A DNA stretch of 64,000 nt from Candidatus Vicinibacter affinis (GCA_016714365.1 JADJNH010000005.1:1092501-1156500), one strand, 5' to 3'; numbered from the stretch's first letter, positions 9,131 to 18,734 are shown. A program made the numbers and translations. Notes: generated by a model from the letters alone, not told the origin.

Positions 9131-9700
9131 TTAAAGTATAAATTCATGAAGTTCTTTTCTGTTTCTCGCAGTCAGTTCCCGCGTTTTGTAAGGCTCTGCA
9201 AGTTTTTCAGCGTCATCAAGATATCCAAGAGCAATGACCAACATGGGTTTTTGCAGATCCGTCAATCCAAATGATTCAATGATTTTAGATTTGTCAAAAC
9301 CTGCCATTGGATGAGCATAAATATTCATCGAGGTGGCTTGTAGGAGCAACAATGCGTTTGCCATTCCCAGATCGTGATCGGCATAGAAATTAGTTTTTTC
9401 ATTTTTTTCAAAATGAGTTCTGGCGATGCACAAAATGAAAGCTGCTGCATTTTTACACCAGGGTCTGTTGCCTTCCAGCATGGCATCGTATATACGCTCA
9501 AATTTATCTGTTTCCTTTTGCGCAATTATAAACTGCCATGGTTGTTCGTTGTTGGCACTTGGAGCCCAGGAAGCCGCTTCTGCAAGGGTGTGAAGATCTT
9601 CCGTTGAAATACCTTTTGGTGAAAAGCTTCGGGCACTCCATCGGTCTTTGATCAATTCAAGTACGGGGTATTTTGTTTGTGCTTTTTTGATTGAATTCAT
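9131..9700 (-). CDS. Nitroreductase family protein
   Basis: 189 aa FMN-dependent oxidoreductase. The N-terminal RWSARSFSPKGIS segment provides the FMN phosphate contacts (R-S-x-R), SWAPSANNEQPWQFIIA is the conserved SNxQPW motif, and PMLVIALGYLDDAEKLAEP is the C-terminal family pattern. It would use NAD(P)H to reduce quinones, nitro compounds or enoyl substrates as a homodimer in the cytosol. Middle of the redox-type operon, 9 bp after the pirin stop. Confidence 0.9.
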   Translation of the reverse strand: MNSIKKAQTKYPVLELIKDRWSARSFSPKGISTEDLHTLAEAASWAPSANNEQPWQFIIAQKETDKFERIYDAMLEGNRPWCKNAAAFILCIARTHFEKNEKTNFYADHDLGMANALLLLQATSMNIYAHPMAGFDKSKIIESFGLTDLQKPMLVIALGYLDDAEKLAEPYKTRELTARNRKELHEFIL

Positions 9701-9709
9701 ATGTTGATT

Positions 9710-10582
9710 TTAGATAGTCATGGGAATTTCCATGAGCAATATTTCTGAAGCAGTATCTGATTGAATAGTCAATTTGTTTATATCCCAAAGACCCAGTCCG
9801 TCTCTGGACTTTAAAGCCTGACCATCGATGTGTACATTCCCATTGATGACAAATGCATACACGCCATTTCCTTTTTTCTTAATTTGATAATCCAGTGAAA
9901 TTCCTTGGTCTAATTTCCCCAGATGAAACCAAGCATCCTGATGGATCCACACACCTTCATCATCCGGGTTGGGTGACAAAATTTGCTGCAACTTGTTGTG
10001 CCTTTTTTTGAGATCAAGTGTCAATTGATCATAACGGGGCGTAACATTTTTTTTATTTGGGAAAACCCAGATTTGAAGGAATTTTCCGACCGCATCTTTG
10101 TGGTGATTGTATTCGCTGTGGGTGATTCCCGTTCCTGCACTCATGACCTGGATATCTCCATTCCTGATAACGCCTGCATTCCCCATACTGTCCTTATGTT
10201 CCAGCGCGCCTTCCAGTGGAATGGTGATGATTTCCATATTGTCATGCGGGTGTGTACCGAATCCTGTTCCCGGATCAATGCGATCGTCATTCAGTACCCG
10301 CAGCACACCAAAATGCATGCGTTCCGGGTTGTAATAATTGGCAAAACTAAAAGTGTGGTGGGAATCCAGCCAACCGTGATTGGCGTGTCCACGCGTTTCT
10401 GCCTGATGTAAAACTTTACTGGCCATGATAGTTGATTTTGTATTTGGAAGATGATTGAACCCCAAAATTTCAAGGGGTTTAAGTTCGTCAATGTCATTGT
10501 GAATAATAGATCCGATCGCAGAGGTGCTGGCGAGAATGCCCGTCCCGAGAAGTCCTTTTTTCAAAAAATCTTTTCTGTTCAT
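9710..10582 (-). CDS. Pirin family protein
   Basis: 290 aa bicupin. The N-terminal cupin has the pirin signature FGTHPHDNMEIITIPLEGALEHKDSMGN with metal ligands His-x-His...Glu...His, and MSAGTGITHSEYNHH follows. A C-terminal half-cupin includes VFVING-like VYAFVINGNVHIDGQ. Bacterial pirins act as quercetin dioxygenases or redox modulators. The first ~30 residues (MNRKDFLKKGLLGTG with a hydrophobic stretch) resemble a signal or anchor, unusual for pirin; an internal start at MASKVLHQ (residue ~53) would give the usual ~235 aa, so the start is uncertain. Confidence 0.85.
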   Translation of the reverse strand: MNRKDFLKKGLLGTGILASTSAIGSIIHNDIDELKPLEILGFNHLPNTKSTIMASKVLHQAETRGHANHGWLDSHHTFSFANYYNPERMHFGVLRVLNDDRIDPGTGFGTHPHDNMEIITIPLEGALEHKDSMGNAGVIRNGDIQVMSAGTGITHSEYNHHKDAVGKFLQIWVFPNKKNVTPRYDQLTLDLKKRHNKLQQILSPNPDDEGVWIHQDAWFHLGKLDQGISLDYQIKKKGNGVYAFVINGNVHIDGQALKSRDGLGLWDINKLTIQSDTASEILLMEIPMTI

Positions 10583-10672
10583 CTTTTAAAATTTTAATAC
10601 CCAAAATTATTACGACTTAGAACTCTTTCCAATAATCCAGTTTATCATTTGCTCTTAATGTAAGACAAGAAA

Positions 10673-11692
10673 CTAAAAGCCTTTTTCAATTTTATTATAA
10701 AAACCACCATAAGTAACTGTTTTTACACCTTCCTCATTAAAGAAATCACCCGGAAAACCGAGATCGATTTTACTGGCCTCATTTAATTTTTGGAGGTGCT
10801 TGGGTTCAAGCACCAGATCTAAAGCTTTTAGATTTTCTTGAAGTTGGCTAAGTTTGGTGGCGCCTGCGATGGGAATGGAGGAGATGCCTTGCTGCATCGT
10901 CCATTTTAAGGCTACGTGTGAGGGTTCGACACCAAGTTCTTCCGCCACGGCCATTACCACTTTTGTAATGGCTACTGCCCGCTCATTGAGTCTGGAGCTA
11001 CCTTCTTTAATTCGTCCGGGATCGCCTTTCAGATATTTGCCGGTAAGTGCACCACCGGCCAATGGGGCCCATGGAATAATGCTGAGACCATGTTGGGCAG
11101 CCATCGGAATGAGTTCACGTTCGGGAGTACGCTGAAGGAGGGAATATTCCATCTGCAAGGCAACAAATTTTGACCATCCCATGCATTGGGCAAGGGTCTG
11201 GGCCTGACTTACGACCCATGCAGGCGTGTCACTGATGCCGATGTAATTTACCTTCCCCTGCCGCACGAGGTCATCAAGACCACGCATCACCTCTTCAATG
11301 GGTGTGAGCCGATCCCATATATGTAGGTAAAGCAAGTCGATAAATTCTGTATTCAGTCGCTTCAGACTTTCTTCTACACTGCGCATCATATTCTTCCGGT
11401 TGTTTCCGGAAGCGTTGACATTGGTAAGATTGTCATGAAGCGTATATTTGGTGGCAACTACAAAGTGATCCCTGTTGCTCTGTATGAATTCTCCTATGAT
11501 GCGTTCACTGGTGCCTTCTGTATACCGGTTGGCGGTGTCAATAAAATTACCGCCGGCCTGTGCGAAGGTTTCCAGAATCTGCAAACTGGTTTCTTTATCT
11601 GCACCCCAGCTCCATTCTTTGCCAAAGCCCATAGTGCCCAGACATAATTCAGAAACTTTAAGCCCGCTTCTGCCCAAAAGTTTATAGATCAT
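10673..11692 (-). CDS. Aldo/keto reductase
   Basis: 339 aa TIM-barrel NADPH oxidoreductase. Family landmarks: LGTMGFG near the start, FIDTANRYTEGTSERIIG (catalytic Asp and Tyr), FVVATKYTL (catalytic Lys), IDLLYLHIWDRLTPIEEVM (catalytic His region) and the coenzyme-binding end SIPIAGATKLSQLQENL. First gene of the run of five same-strand redox genes; a 90-bp gap separates it from pirin, so it may have its own transcript or head the operon. Confidence 0.9.
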   Translation of the reverse strand: MIYKLLGRSGLKVSELCLGTMGFGKEWSWGADKETSLQILETFAQAGGNFIDTANRYTEGTSERIIGEFIQSNRDHFVVATKYTLHDNLTNVNASGNNRKNMMRSVEESLKRLNTEFIDLLYLHIWDRLTPIEEVMRGLDDLVRQGKVNYIGISDTPAWVVSQAQTLAQCMGWSKFVALQMEYSLLQRTPERELIPMAAQHGLSIIPWAPLAGGALTGKYLKGDPGRIKEGSSRLNERAVAITKVVMAVAEELGVEPSHVALKWTMQQGISSIPIAGATKLSQLQENLKALDLVLEPKHLQKLNEASKIDLGFPGDFFNEEGVKTVTYGGFYNKIEKGF

Positions 11693-12302
11693 CAGTGTAA
11701 TTAATGGTGAATTGATAGAACAAGTCTAAATGTAAATGGTTGTTCGGAATGAGAAAAGTTAATTACCTGTTGAATGCCACAGTAAACTTGCTCTTAGAAG
11801 TTTTCTAAATAAAAACTACTATCATAAGTAGAAAAATACTTAATTCTAAATTTAATTTATTTTGAAATTCGATTGAGTATTAGTTTTCGAGCTTTAGAAA
11901 TTTAATAAATAAGTTGGCAGACGATTCAATCAGTAAATAAATGATGGACCAGTATCTATTCTGGTTTAAAAAATTTCGTTGAGAATTTACTAACTTAAAC
12001 ATCATAAAATTAATCAATCAGCTGCCAGAAGAATTATATTATTTTTATTTCAAATAATCAAATTTTATATTCTTTGAAGTTTCCATACTTGCTTGGATTC
12101 CTTTGGCTAATTATGATTGTTAATAATTTTTTTTCAGACAATTTATTATTTCAAATTTATGCTGTGCTATAGTAATAAATTTAGAATACATAAATGCAAT
12201 GTTGAAGGTATTTAAAGACTAAATGCTGGTTAGTTGATTTAAGTCACTTTTAAATCAATATCACCCACATCCTACCATTTAGATAAATAGATATCTTGCA
12301 GC
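11693..12302. other. Very AT-rich divergent intergenic region
   Basis: About 610 bp between the divergent aldo/keto reductase and DASS transporter genes. It must carry both promoters but I cannot place a convincing -33/-7 pair. No repeat, RNA or gene remnant is evident. Confidence 0.5.
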
Positions 12303-13772
12303 ATGAATAAAGGCCACAAAGAATTATATGGTGCGTTGGTGATACTTTTCATATTGGGGCTGCATTATTATTTGAATCCATGGAATGCAGATGCCAGGGT
12401 TTTGCGTACGGTCACAGTTGCCTTCTTGATGATTTCATTTTGGGTAATGGATTTTATACCATTGGCTGTGGTGGCCTTGTTTCCTCTGGTACTTTTTCCC
12501 TTGTTAGGAATTGAATCGCTGGACAATACAGCCAGACATTACGCGGATCCAATCATCTTTTTATTTATGGGTGGATTTTTTCTGGCCCTGGCTATTGAAA
12601 AATGGAATCTACATCAGCGAATTGCCCTTAACATTCTTCGTCTCACCGGAAGCAATGGGGACAGAATCATCCTGGGTTTTATGTTATCGACTTTTTGCAT
12701 CAGCATGTGGATCAGCAATACCGCCACAACGATGATGATGTTTCCAATTGCCTTGTCAGTCATTAATTTGATTCAGAAAACGAATCCCGGAATCGACACC
12801 GGTTCATTTGCAATCTCCATCATGCTGACAATTGCCTACGCTTCCAATATTGGTGGCCTCTCTACCATCATAGGCACTCCACCCAATGTGGCTTATGTAG
12901 GTTTTTTACGAGACACGGCAGGAATTGAAATTTCTTTTATGAGATGGATGATGATTTGTTTACCGGTGGCGTTGGTTCTCTTGTTTTTTTTGTATGTGTT
13001 GTTTACGCGAATTTTATTTAAAAATAATTTGGGCCACCAGGAATCTACAGCAGAATTTATCCGCAACAAAATCAAACAACTTGGAGTCTGGAGTGTGGCC
13101 GAGAAAAGGGTGATGGGCGTTTTTTGTTTGGCCGCTTTTATGTGGATCACTAAAGATCTATGGGTAAATTGGACCGGTTTACCCATCAGCGATACCATGA
13201 TCGCCATCACGGCAGGCATCACATTGTTCATACTGCCCTCAGGTACCAAAACTACCACAACTGCTTCCTCGGATGAAGAGGAAGACTCTGCACCAAGAGA
13301 TAGAATATTAATTTGGTCAGATACCCACAAAATGTCCTGGGGCATATTGCTGATGTTTGGTGGAGGACTCACCCTTGCAAAAGGATTGGAACAGGTAGGT
13401 GTCATGAAAAGTCTGGGAGAACACATCGCATTCATGGCCCCCTCTCAGGAATTTCTATTGATCCTGATGGTCACTACAGTTTCTATTTTTTTATCAGAGA
13501 TTATGAGCAACGTAGCGCAGGTGATCGTGATGGCTCCGATCATTACCGCTGTAGCACTGAATCTTCAATTGGATCCTCTACTTTTAGGAATACCGATGAC
13601 CTTGGCCGCCAGTTGCGCCGGTATGTTGCCAATGGGAACACCTCCCAATGCCATCGTTTTTTCGAGTGGCAAAATTCCTTTAAGAAAAATGCTGCGCGCT
13701 GGTTTCTTCCTGAATCTGATGAGCATTGTGGTCATTACGGTGCTGTGCTATGCCTTGATCCGCTTAAAATAA
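12303..13772 (+). CDS. SLC13/DASS family sodium-coupled anion symporter
   Basis: 489-aa polytopic inner-membrane protein with about 11-13 hydrophobic segments. The two family hairpin signatures are present: SNTATTMMMFPIAL with GTPPN (in TIIGTPPNVAYVG, residues ~195-210), and in the second half SEIMSNVAQVIVMAPI with MPMGTPPNAIVFSSG (~448-463). DASS proteins import di- or tricarboxylates or sulfate with sodium. A central loop (~320-345) is rich in Thr, Ser and acidic residues, cytosolic by topology. Substrate cannot be read from the sequence. Monocistronic, 72 bp before recQ on the same strand. Confidence 0.9.
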   Translation: MNKGHKELYGALVILFILGLHYYLNPWNADARVLRTVTVAFLMISFWVMDFIPLAVVALFPLVLFPLLGIESLDNTARHYADPIIFLFMGGFFLALAIEKWNLHQRIALNILRLTGSNGDRIILGFMLSTFCISMWISNTATTMMMFPIALSVINLIQKTNPGIDTGSFAISIMLTIAYASNIGGLSTIIGTPPNVAYVGFLRDTAGIEISFMRWMMICLPVALVLLFFLYVLFTRILFKNNLGHQESTAEFIRNKIKQLGVWSVAEKRVMGVFCLAAFMWITKDLWVNWTGLPISDTMIAITAGITLFILPSGTKTTTTASSDEEEDSAPRDRILIWSDTHKMSWGILLMFGGGLTLAKGLEQVGVMKSLGEHIAFMAPSQEFLLILMVTTVSIFLSEIMSNVAQVIVMAPIITAVALNLQLDPLLLGIPMTLAASCAGMLPMGTPPNAIVFSSGKIPLRKMLRAGFFLNLMSIVVITVLCYALIRLK

Positions 13773-13805
13773 TTTGCGGTTATGCACACTCGTGGATGAT
13801 TTTTG

Positions 13806-13813
13806 TAAATTTG
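13806..13813 (+). promoter_or_regulatory. Possible Bacteroidota -7 box for recQ
   Basis: TAAATTTG matches the TAnnTTTG -7 consensus of Bacteroidota sigma factor, about 30 bp before the recQ ATG. No TTTG -33 element sits at the usual distance, so support is weak. Confidence 0.3.
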
Positions 13814-13844
13814 CATCTACTGACACGAACACCTAAATATTCTT

Positions 13845-16208
13845 ATGCAAGAGAAATTCGAATTGCTGAAGAAATACTTCGGCTACACCAGCTTTAGACC
13901 TCAACAGGAAGCCATCATTCATTCGATCATGAACGATCACGACGTGCTGGTTCTGATGCCAACAGGAGGCGGAAAATCTATTTGCTTCCAGATTCCGGCA
14001 TTGATGAAACCGGGGATCACTCTGGTAATCTCCCCCCTCATAGCTTTGATGAAGGATCAGGTGGAATCGTTGAAGGCCAATGGAATTGCCGCTGAATTCA
14101 TCAACAGCAGCTTAAGTCCACAAGAGGAAACGGATATTACCAACCGATGCATGGCCAACCAGATCAAATTACTCTACGTATCTCCTGAAAAAGCATTGAG
14201 CGTAAGCGCAGGCTTTCTCAGTATGCTGCCTGTGTCGATGATTGCCATTGATGAAGCGCATTGTATTTCGCAGTGGGGTCATGACTTCCGCCCAGAATAC
14301 GCCCAGCTAAAATCCCTCCGCTCCATTTTTCCAAAAGTGCCCATAATCGCCTTAACTGCTACTGCCGACAAAACCACCAGAAAGGATATTGTCCAACAGT
14401 TGGCGCTCAGGGAACCCAAGCTTTATGTGTCCTCATTTGATCGGCCAAATTTTTATATTTCAGTAAGAAGCAATGTAAAAGAAAAAGACAAAATAGAAGA
14501 GATCGTTTCTTTTATCAAATCTCATGCTGAAGAAAGTGGCATCATTTACTGTCTCTCCAGAAAGGGAACTGAAGCTTTGGCCGCCACGTTAATTCAATCC
14601 GGAATTCAGGCTGCATTTTATCATGCAGGAATGAGCAGTGCAGAAAGATCAAACATTCAGGAGAAATTTATCTACGACGATGTCAAAATCATCTGTGCAA
14701 CCATCGCATTCGGCATGGGTATTGACAAATCAAATGTGCGATGGGTGATTCATTATAATTTACCGAAAAACATCGAAGGCTATTATCAGGAAATTGGAAG
14801 AGCCGGACGTGATGGAGCACCCGCCAAAACTATTTTGTTTTACAGCATCAAGGATCTGATGATGCTGAATAAATTTGCTTCCGAAAGTGGACAGGCTGAA
14901 TTGAATCTTGAGAAGCTCAAGCGGATGCAGCAATTTGCCGAAGCAAGGGTTTGTCGCAGAAAAATATTGCTGGGGTATTTTGGTGAAAGCTACGATAAGA
15001 ACTGCAATTCCTGCGATGTGTGCAAAGATCCTCCGACCTATATTGATGGAACACTCATCGCACAAAAAGCAATTTCTGCTTTGCTGCGAACCAATGAAAG
15101 TATCGGTATTAAAACCCTTATAGACATTTTGAGGGGATCCATGAATGCTGAAATAGTTGAGCACGGTTATGACAAAATCAAAACGCATGGCGCAGGAAGG
15201 GAATATACCTCTGAAGTCTGGCAATCCTATATTTTGCAGTTGTTGCAAATTGGGATTTTCGAAATGGCATATGATGAAGGCTTTTCACTAAAAGTCAGTC
15301 CTTTTGGCAGGATGGCCTTGAGCGGAGATCAAAAAATTGAACTTACCGCCTTCCAGCCCAAATCCACCCGGGAGAGTATAAAGTCGGAAGTAAGTTCGGA
15401 AACAAAACAACCACAATCTGTTTTCGAATCCCTGCGTTTGCTGCGCAAGAAAATTGCTGTTGAGATGGGACTTCCTCCATATATTATTTTTCATGATAGC
15501 ACCTTGCAGGAAATGGTAGAAATGATGCCTACCTCTCGTCTTGAAATGATGGTAATTAATGGAATGTCGCATACCAAATATCAGAAGTACGGTTTTCGTT
15601 TTGAACATTTGATCATCGAACTTAAAGGAAAAAACAGAGAAGAGGAACAAACACAAATTGATGTAATCCTCAGTGAGGAAAGTGTGTTGAAGTACGTCGA
15701 AGAATTGAAAAAATATCCTGTAAGAATATCCCATACAATCCTTGGCAAAGTCTTGCTTGGCTCGGAGCGTGAAATGATCATCGAAGACCTAAAGGATTTA
15801 AGTTTTTATGGAATCCTAAAAGGCAGGTCCAATTATAAAATGATCAGTCCTATACTCCAGCAAATTTTCAAATCAAATAAAATCGTAACCGGTACAACTG
15901 CTGAAATCAATGCACAGAATTTTTTTAGTCTTCCTTCTCAAAATGAATTATCCGATGAAGAAATCCAGTCTGTGAGAAGGCAGGTATCCGGTTTTGATTT
16001 GAGCAGACCCGATGATGAGATTGACAATGATTTTATTCTTCAGACGCGCAAGCAATTTCCTCGCGCTTATGAATTTTGGAGTGCAGAGGAAAATCAACTG
16101 CTTTTGGAACTATGCAAGAAAACAAACGATCTCGAGGTTTTAGCCGATATGTTAAAGCGTAACCCAAGTTCCATTAAAAGTCAGTTTAAGAAACTTGCAA
16201 CAGGATAA
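13845..16208 (+). CDS. recQ: ATP-dependent DNA helicase RecQ
   Basis: 787 aa superfamily 2 3'-5' helicase. Walker A is in MPTGGGKSICFQIPAL (~37-52), the DEAH box in IDEAHCISQWGHDFRPEY (~135), the aromatic-rich loop and motif VI in YYQEIGRAGRDG (~310). The RecQ zinc site follows with CRRKILLGYFGE and CNSCDVC, then a winged-helix RQC domain and an HRDC domain (~520-600, LRLLRKKIAVEMGLPPYIIFHD). The remaining ~180 residues are an extension ending in a small helix-turn-helix-like tail (LADMLKRNPSSIKSQFKKL). Acts in recombination repair and stalled-fork processing. Confidence 0.93.
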   Translation: MQEKFELLKKYFGYTSFRPQQEAIIHSIMNDHDVLVLMPTGGGKSICFQIPALMKPGITLVISPLIALMKDQVESLKANGIAAEFINSSLSPQEETDITNRCMANQIKLLYVSPEKALSVSAGFLSMLPVSMIAIDEAHCISQWGHDFRPEYAQLKSLRSIFPKVPIIALTATADKTTRKDIVQQLALREPKLYVSSFDRPNFYISVRSNVKEKDKIEEIVSFIKSHAEESGIIYCLSRKGTEALAATLIQSGIQAAFYHAGMSSAERSNIQEKFIYDDVKIICATIAFGMGIDKSNVRWVIHYNLPKNIEGYYQEIGRAGRDGAPAKTILFYSIKDLMMLNKFASESGQAELNLEKLKRMQQFAEARVCRRKILLGYFGESYDKNCNSCDVCKDPPTYIDGTLIAQKAISALLRTNESIGIKTLIDILRGSMNAEIVEHGYDKIKTHGAGREYTSEVWQSYILQLLQIGIFEMAYDEGFSLKVSPFGRMALSGDQKIELTAFQPKSTRESIKSEVSSETKQPQSVFESLRLLRKKIAVEMGLPPYIIFHDSTLQEMVEMMPTSRLEMMVINGMSHTKYQKYGFRFEHLIIELKGKNREEEQTQIDVILSEESVLKYVEELKKYPVRISHTILGKVLLGSEREMIIEDLKDLSFYGILKGRSNYKMISPILQQIFKSNKIVTGTTAEINAQNFFSLPSQNELSDEEIQSVRRQVSGFDLSRPDDEIDNDFILQTRKQFPRAYEFWSAEENQLLLELCKKTNDLEVLADMLKRNPSSIKSQFKKLATG

Positions 16209-16231
16209 TTTACAAATATCATAGTTAATAA

Positions 16232-16433
16232 TTATGTCACCCCTCTGGGGTTTGATATTGCAGGCATGTTTTTTTATAGTAATGTCACCCCTCTAGGGTT
16301 TGACATCGCATGTTATTTTCTGTTATCGTAATGTCACCTTTTTTTTTGTATGCTATATCATTCTGGTGAATGGGTAATACAATCCCGTAGGGATGAAATT
16401 TTTATAGAAACCCCGTAGGGGTGAAATATAGAT
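16232..16433. repeat. Short GC-core palindromic repeats after recQ
   Basis: Two copies of ATGTCACCCCTCTGGGGTTTGA (16234 and 16282, the second with CTAGGG) and a third start of it at 16331, followed by two copies of the related CCCGTAGGGATGAAAT pattern (16384 and 16411). Each holds a small palindrome (CCCCTCTGGGG, CCCCGTAGGGG). Repeats of this type are common between Bacteroidota genes; function unknown. Confidence 0.65.
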
Positions 16434-16446
16434 GATGCATGATTGA

Positions 16447-16479
16447 AAAGGGCAGCAACCAAATAGATCACTGCCCTTT
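16447..16479. terminator. Hairpin between convergent recQ and peroxidase genes
   Basis: AAAGGGCAG (16447-16455) pairs perfectly with CTGCCCTTT (16471-16479) around a 15-nt loop. The A-rich and T-rich flanks make it a plausible bidirectional rho-independent terminator between convergent genes. Confidence 0.65.
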
Positions 16480-16572
16480 ATCATATAATATCGATATAAA
16501 ATAAAATGTAGGTCGTTATGTTATTTCTAAAATTGTATTTGAGAAATTTATATTTTAAATCATCAACAAAAA

Positions 16573-17910
16573 TCAATTACAACCCATGTCTTGTTTAGAT
16601 TGCGGATCACTGTTCGGAAAACAATTTCCAGATTGAACATTAACAGGTTTGTATCTGATCAAATTCGGATCGAACAATCCATTTTCTAAAAACTCAGTCA
16701 ATTTATCCACCTCACTTTCTGTCAAACCAAGAGGTTTGAATTGCCTGTCTATATTGCTTTTCGGAATATCCGGATTTTCGGGTATGGCTAAGTTGAAATA
16801 CTCCACCACTTCGCGAAGACTGTGTTTGCTGGCACCATGAAAGTAGAATCCAATATCCTTGAGGTTGTACAATTGTGGCACCTTGAATTTATACAGATCA
16901 TAGTCGTTTAATGAAAATCCACCTCTGCCCTTACTTCTACCATCAGTTGTTTTAAATACTTCGTAGCCATTCTGGTCCAGATTTTTTACCCCAACACCGG
17001 CAAATCGCTGACCATTCAGGGAAGGGCTGTTGTGACAATTTACACATTTTGCTTTACCAAAAAATAAAATGGCCCCTTCTTTTTGTTCGTCGGTCATTGC
17101 CTGGTGATCTCCCTTGATCCATTTTTGAAAAGGTGCTTCATTGGTGAGGACCGTTCTGAAATAAGATGCAATGGCATTTGCCGCATTTTGTAAAGTGTAA
17201 CGATCTTTCTCAGGTACATCAGGAAAAGCATTGTCAAATAACGGAGTATATCCTAATTTGTCCATCAGTTCCTTGTTGATCATTTGTCTGTGCACCACCA
17301 GTGCTCTTGGAATCACGGCTTCCAGCCCTTCTCTTTGTTCCTTGTTGATGGCTGTAAGGGAGTCTGTGACACCCCAAACACTTTCCGTACCAACATTCAT
17401 CCCAAAAGAACCAAACGATCCATTCCACAATGGGTTTCTTACATAGGCAAGATTGATAGTTGGCAAGGGTCTTGCGCCCTGTGCATCCACTTCTGTGCCA
17501 TCGTATGATGGATTTTTTATTCTGCCTTCTCCCGTATGACCAAAGCCAATTCCGCCATCAGCTATTCCTTGAAACCTTCCGGCGGTAAAGTTCTTTTCAG
17601 GTACGTGGCAAGTGCTGCATGAGTAGGTTGCCATGGAAACTGATTTTTTGGCAGCCATTCCCAGGCCTGTTTCAAAAAACAACAATTTTCCTAATCCCAC
17701 CTTGGCAGAGGTAACCGGATTTTTAATGTCCTGGTTGGGTAATGATTTATAATCTTTGCTGTTGGGCATTGCATACCAATCTGCCTTGCCGTTGAGGCTG
17801 TTTTCATTGAGCAAATTTGTGAGCTCTGCATCCTGCTCTGATATTGTAATCTCCTTTTTGCAGGAAACAAATGTGTACATCAAAATAACCAATACAAGTA
17901 GATTCTTCAT
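16573..17910 (-). CDS. Di-haem cytochrome c peroxidase (CCP/MauG type) lipoprotein
   Basis: 445 aa from the preferred ATG at 17910, which starts a lipoprotein signal (MKNLLVLVILMYTFVSC); the frame is open a little further to 17934. Two c-type haem sites are visible, CSTCH (in the N-terminal third) and CVNCH, with the family patterns GKLLFFETGL and FKVPQLYNLKDIGFYFHGA. It would reduce hydrogen peroxide with electrons from cytochrome c in the periplasm, tethered to a membrane. A palindromic Crp/Fnr-type site lies about 58 bp upstream and a Crp/Fnr gene follows upstream on the same strand. Confidence 0.9.
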   Translation of the reverse strand: MKNLLVLVILMYTFVSCKKEITISEQDAELTNLLNENSLNGKADWYAMPNSKDYKSLPNQDIKNPVTSAKVGLGKLLFFETGLGMAAKKSVSMATYSCSTCHVPEKNFTAGRFQGIADGGIGFGHTGEGRIKNPSYDGTEVDAQGARPLPTINLAYVRNPLWNGSFGSFGMNVGTESVWGVTDSLTAINKEQREGLEAVIPRALVVHRQMINKELMDKLGYTPLFDNAFPDVPEKDRYTLQNAANAIASYFRTVLTNEAPFQKWIKGDHQAMTDEQKEGAILFFGKAKCVNCHNSPSLNGQRFAGVGVKNLDQNGYEVFKTTDGRSKGRGGFSLNDYDLYKFKVPQLYNLKDIGFYFHGASKHSLREVVEYFNLAIPENPDIPKSNIDRQFKPLGLTESEVDKLTEFLENGLFDPNLIRYKPVNVQSGNCFPNSDPQSKQDMGCN

Positions 17911-17967
17911 AAATGGGATATAAAGTTTAACCAATAAGCGTCAAAATTGGAAGGAATGTTTGACCGC

Positions 17968-17989
17968 TTTTGTGACGGATGTCACAAAA
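17968..17989 (-). promoter_or_regulatory. Crp/Fnr-type operator upstream of the peroxidase gene
   Basis: TTTTGTGAC-GGAT-GTCACAAAA, a perfect inverted repeat with 9-bp arms and a 4-bp spacer. TGTGA-N6-TCACA is the classical recognition pattern of the Crp/Fnr family. It is placed in the 125-bp gap between the Crp/Fnr gene stop and the peroxidase start, so it most likely controls the peroxidase gene. Confidence 0.7.
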
Positions 17990-18035
17990 CTGAAAATAAT
18001 TCAAAAAAAAATTAAAAATCTTAGTTAAATGGGAA

Positions 18036-18734
18036 CTATTGCATGAACTTTGATAATCTGGTTTCATCCAGAATTCTAATTTTCTTGCCGGCAATTTTAA
18101 TGATGCCTTCTTCCTGTAGTTTATAAAGTTGACGCGTGGCGGTCTCTCTGGTCGTTCCTGCCAGATTTGCGAGCTCTTCTCTTTTAATACTGATATTTAG
18201 GGTGGATTGGTCCCGCTCATAACCATAATTTTGAACTAAAAAGAGCAAGGCGACACCGACTTTATCGTGAGCCGGTTGTTGAGCAGTGACAGTAATTTTT
18301 CGCTCTGCTTCTTTCAATTCATCAGCCAGCAGTTGTGCAATTTTCAAGACCAATTGACCTTTTTGTTCAGCCAGATTTATGAAGGGTCCTTTCGGAATAA
18401 AACATACCATGGAATCTTCCAACGCAGACGCAGTGCAGGAATAGGAATCATTGCTTATCAATGCACGATGTCCCATCACATCTCCTTCACTCACCATATG
18501 GACAATCTGTTCTTTTCCATCATGTCCTATTTGGGATATTTTTATTTTTCCGGAAATCAAGCAAAACAAGCCTTTTGGAAAGGCACCTTCTTTAAACAAC
18601 TGCTCACCTTTTTTAAATAAGCGACATGTTTTTATTTGATCCAACGCATGAAGATCTTCTGTATTCAATTCATTAAAAATTGAATTTGTTCTGACCTTGC
18701 ATTTGCAGCACATGATATTTTCTAACTCTATCAC
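18036..18734 (-). CDS. Crp/Fnr family transcriptional regulator
   Basis: 232 aa. Cyclic-nucleotide-binding-like beta barrel (~30-120: LFKKGEQLFKEGAFPKGLFCLISGKI) and a C-terminal winged helix with the recognition helix LANLAGTTRETATRQLYKLQEEGII. An N-terminal Cys cluster (CCKCK, residues ~9-13) plus further Cys in the barrel hints at a redox or iron-sulfur sensor like Fnr, but spacing differs from E. coli Fnr. ATG 18713 (MCCKCK) is an alternative start. Sits directly upstream of the peroxidase gene and its palindrome. Confidence 0.85.
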   Translation of the reverse strand: MIELENIMCCKCKVRTNSIFNELNTEDLHALDQIKTCRLFKKGEQLFKEGAFPKGLFCLISGKIKISQIGHDGKEQIVHMVSEGDVMGHRALISNDSYSCTASALEDSMVCFIPKGPFINLAEQKGQLVLKIAQLLADELKEAERKITVTAQQPAHDKVGVALLFLVQNYGYERDQSTLNISIKREELANLAGTTRETATRQLYKLQEEGIIKIAGKKIRILDETRLSKFMQ

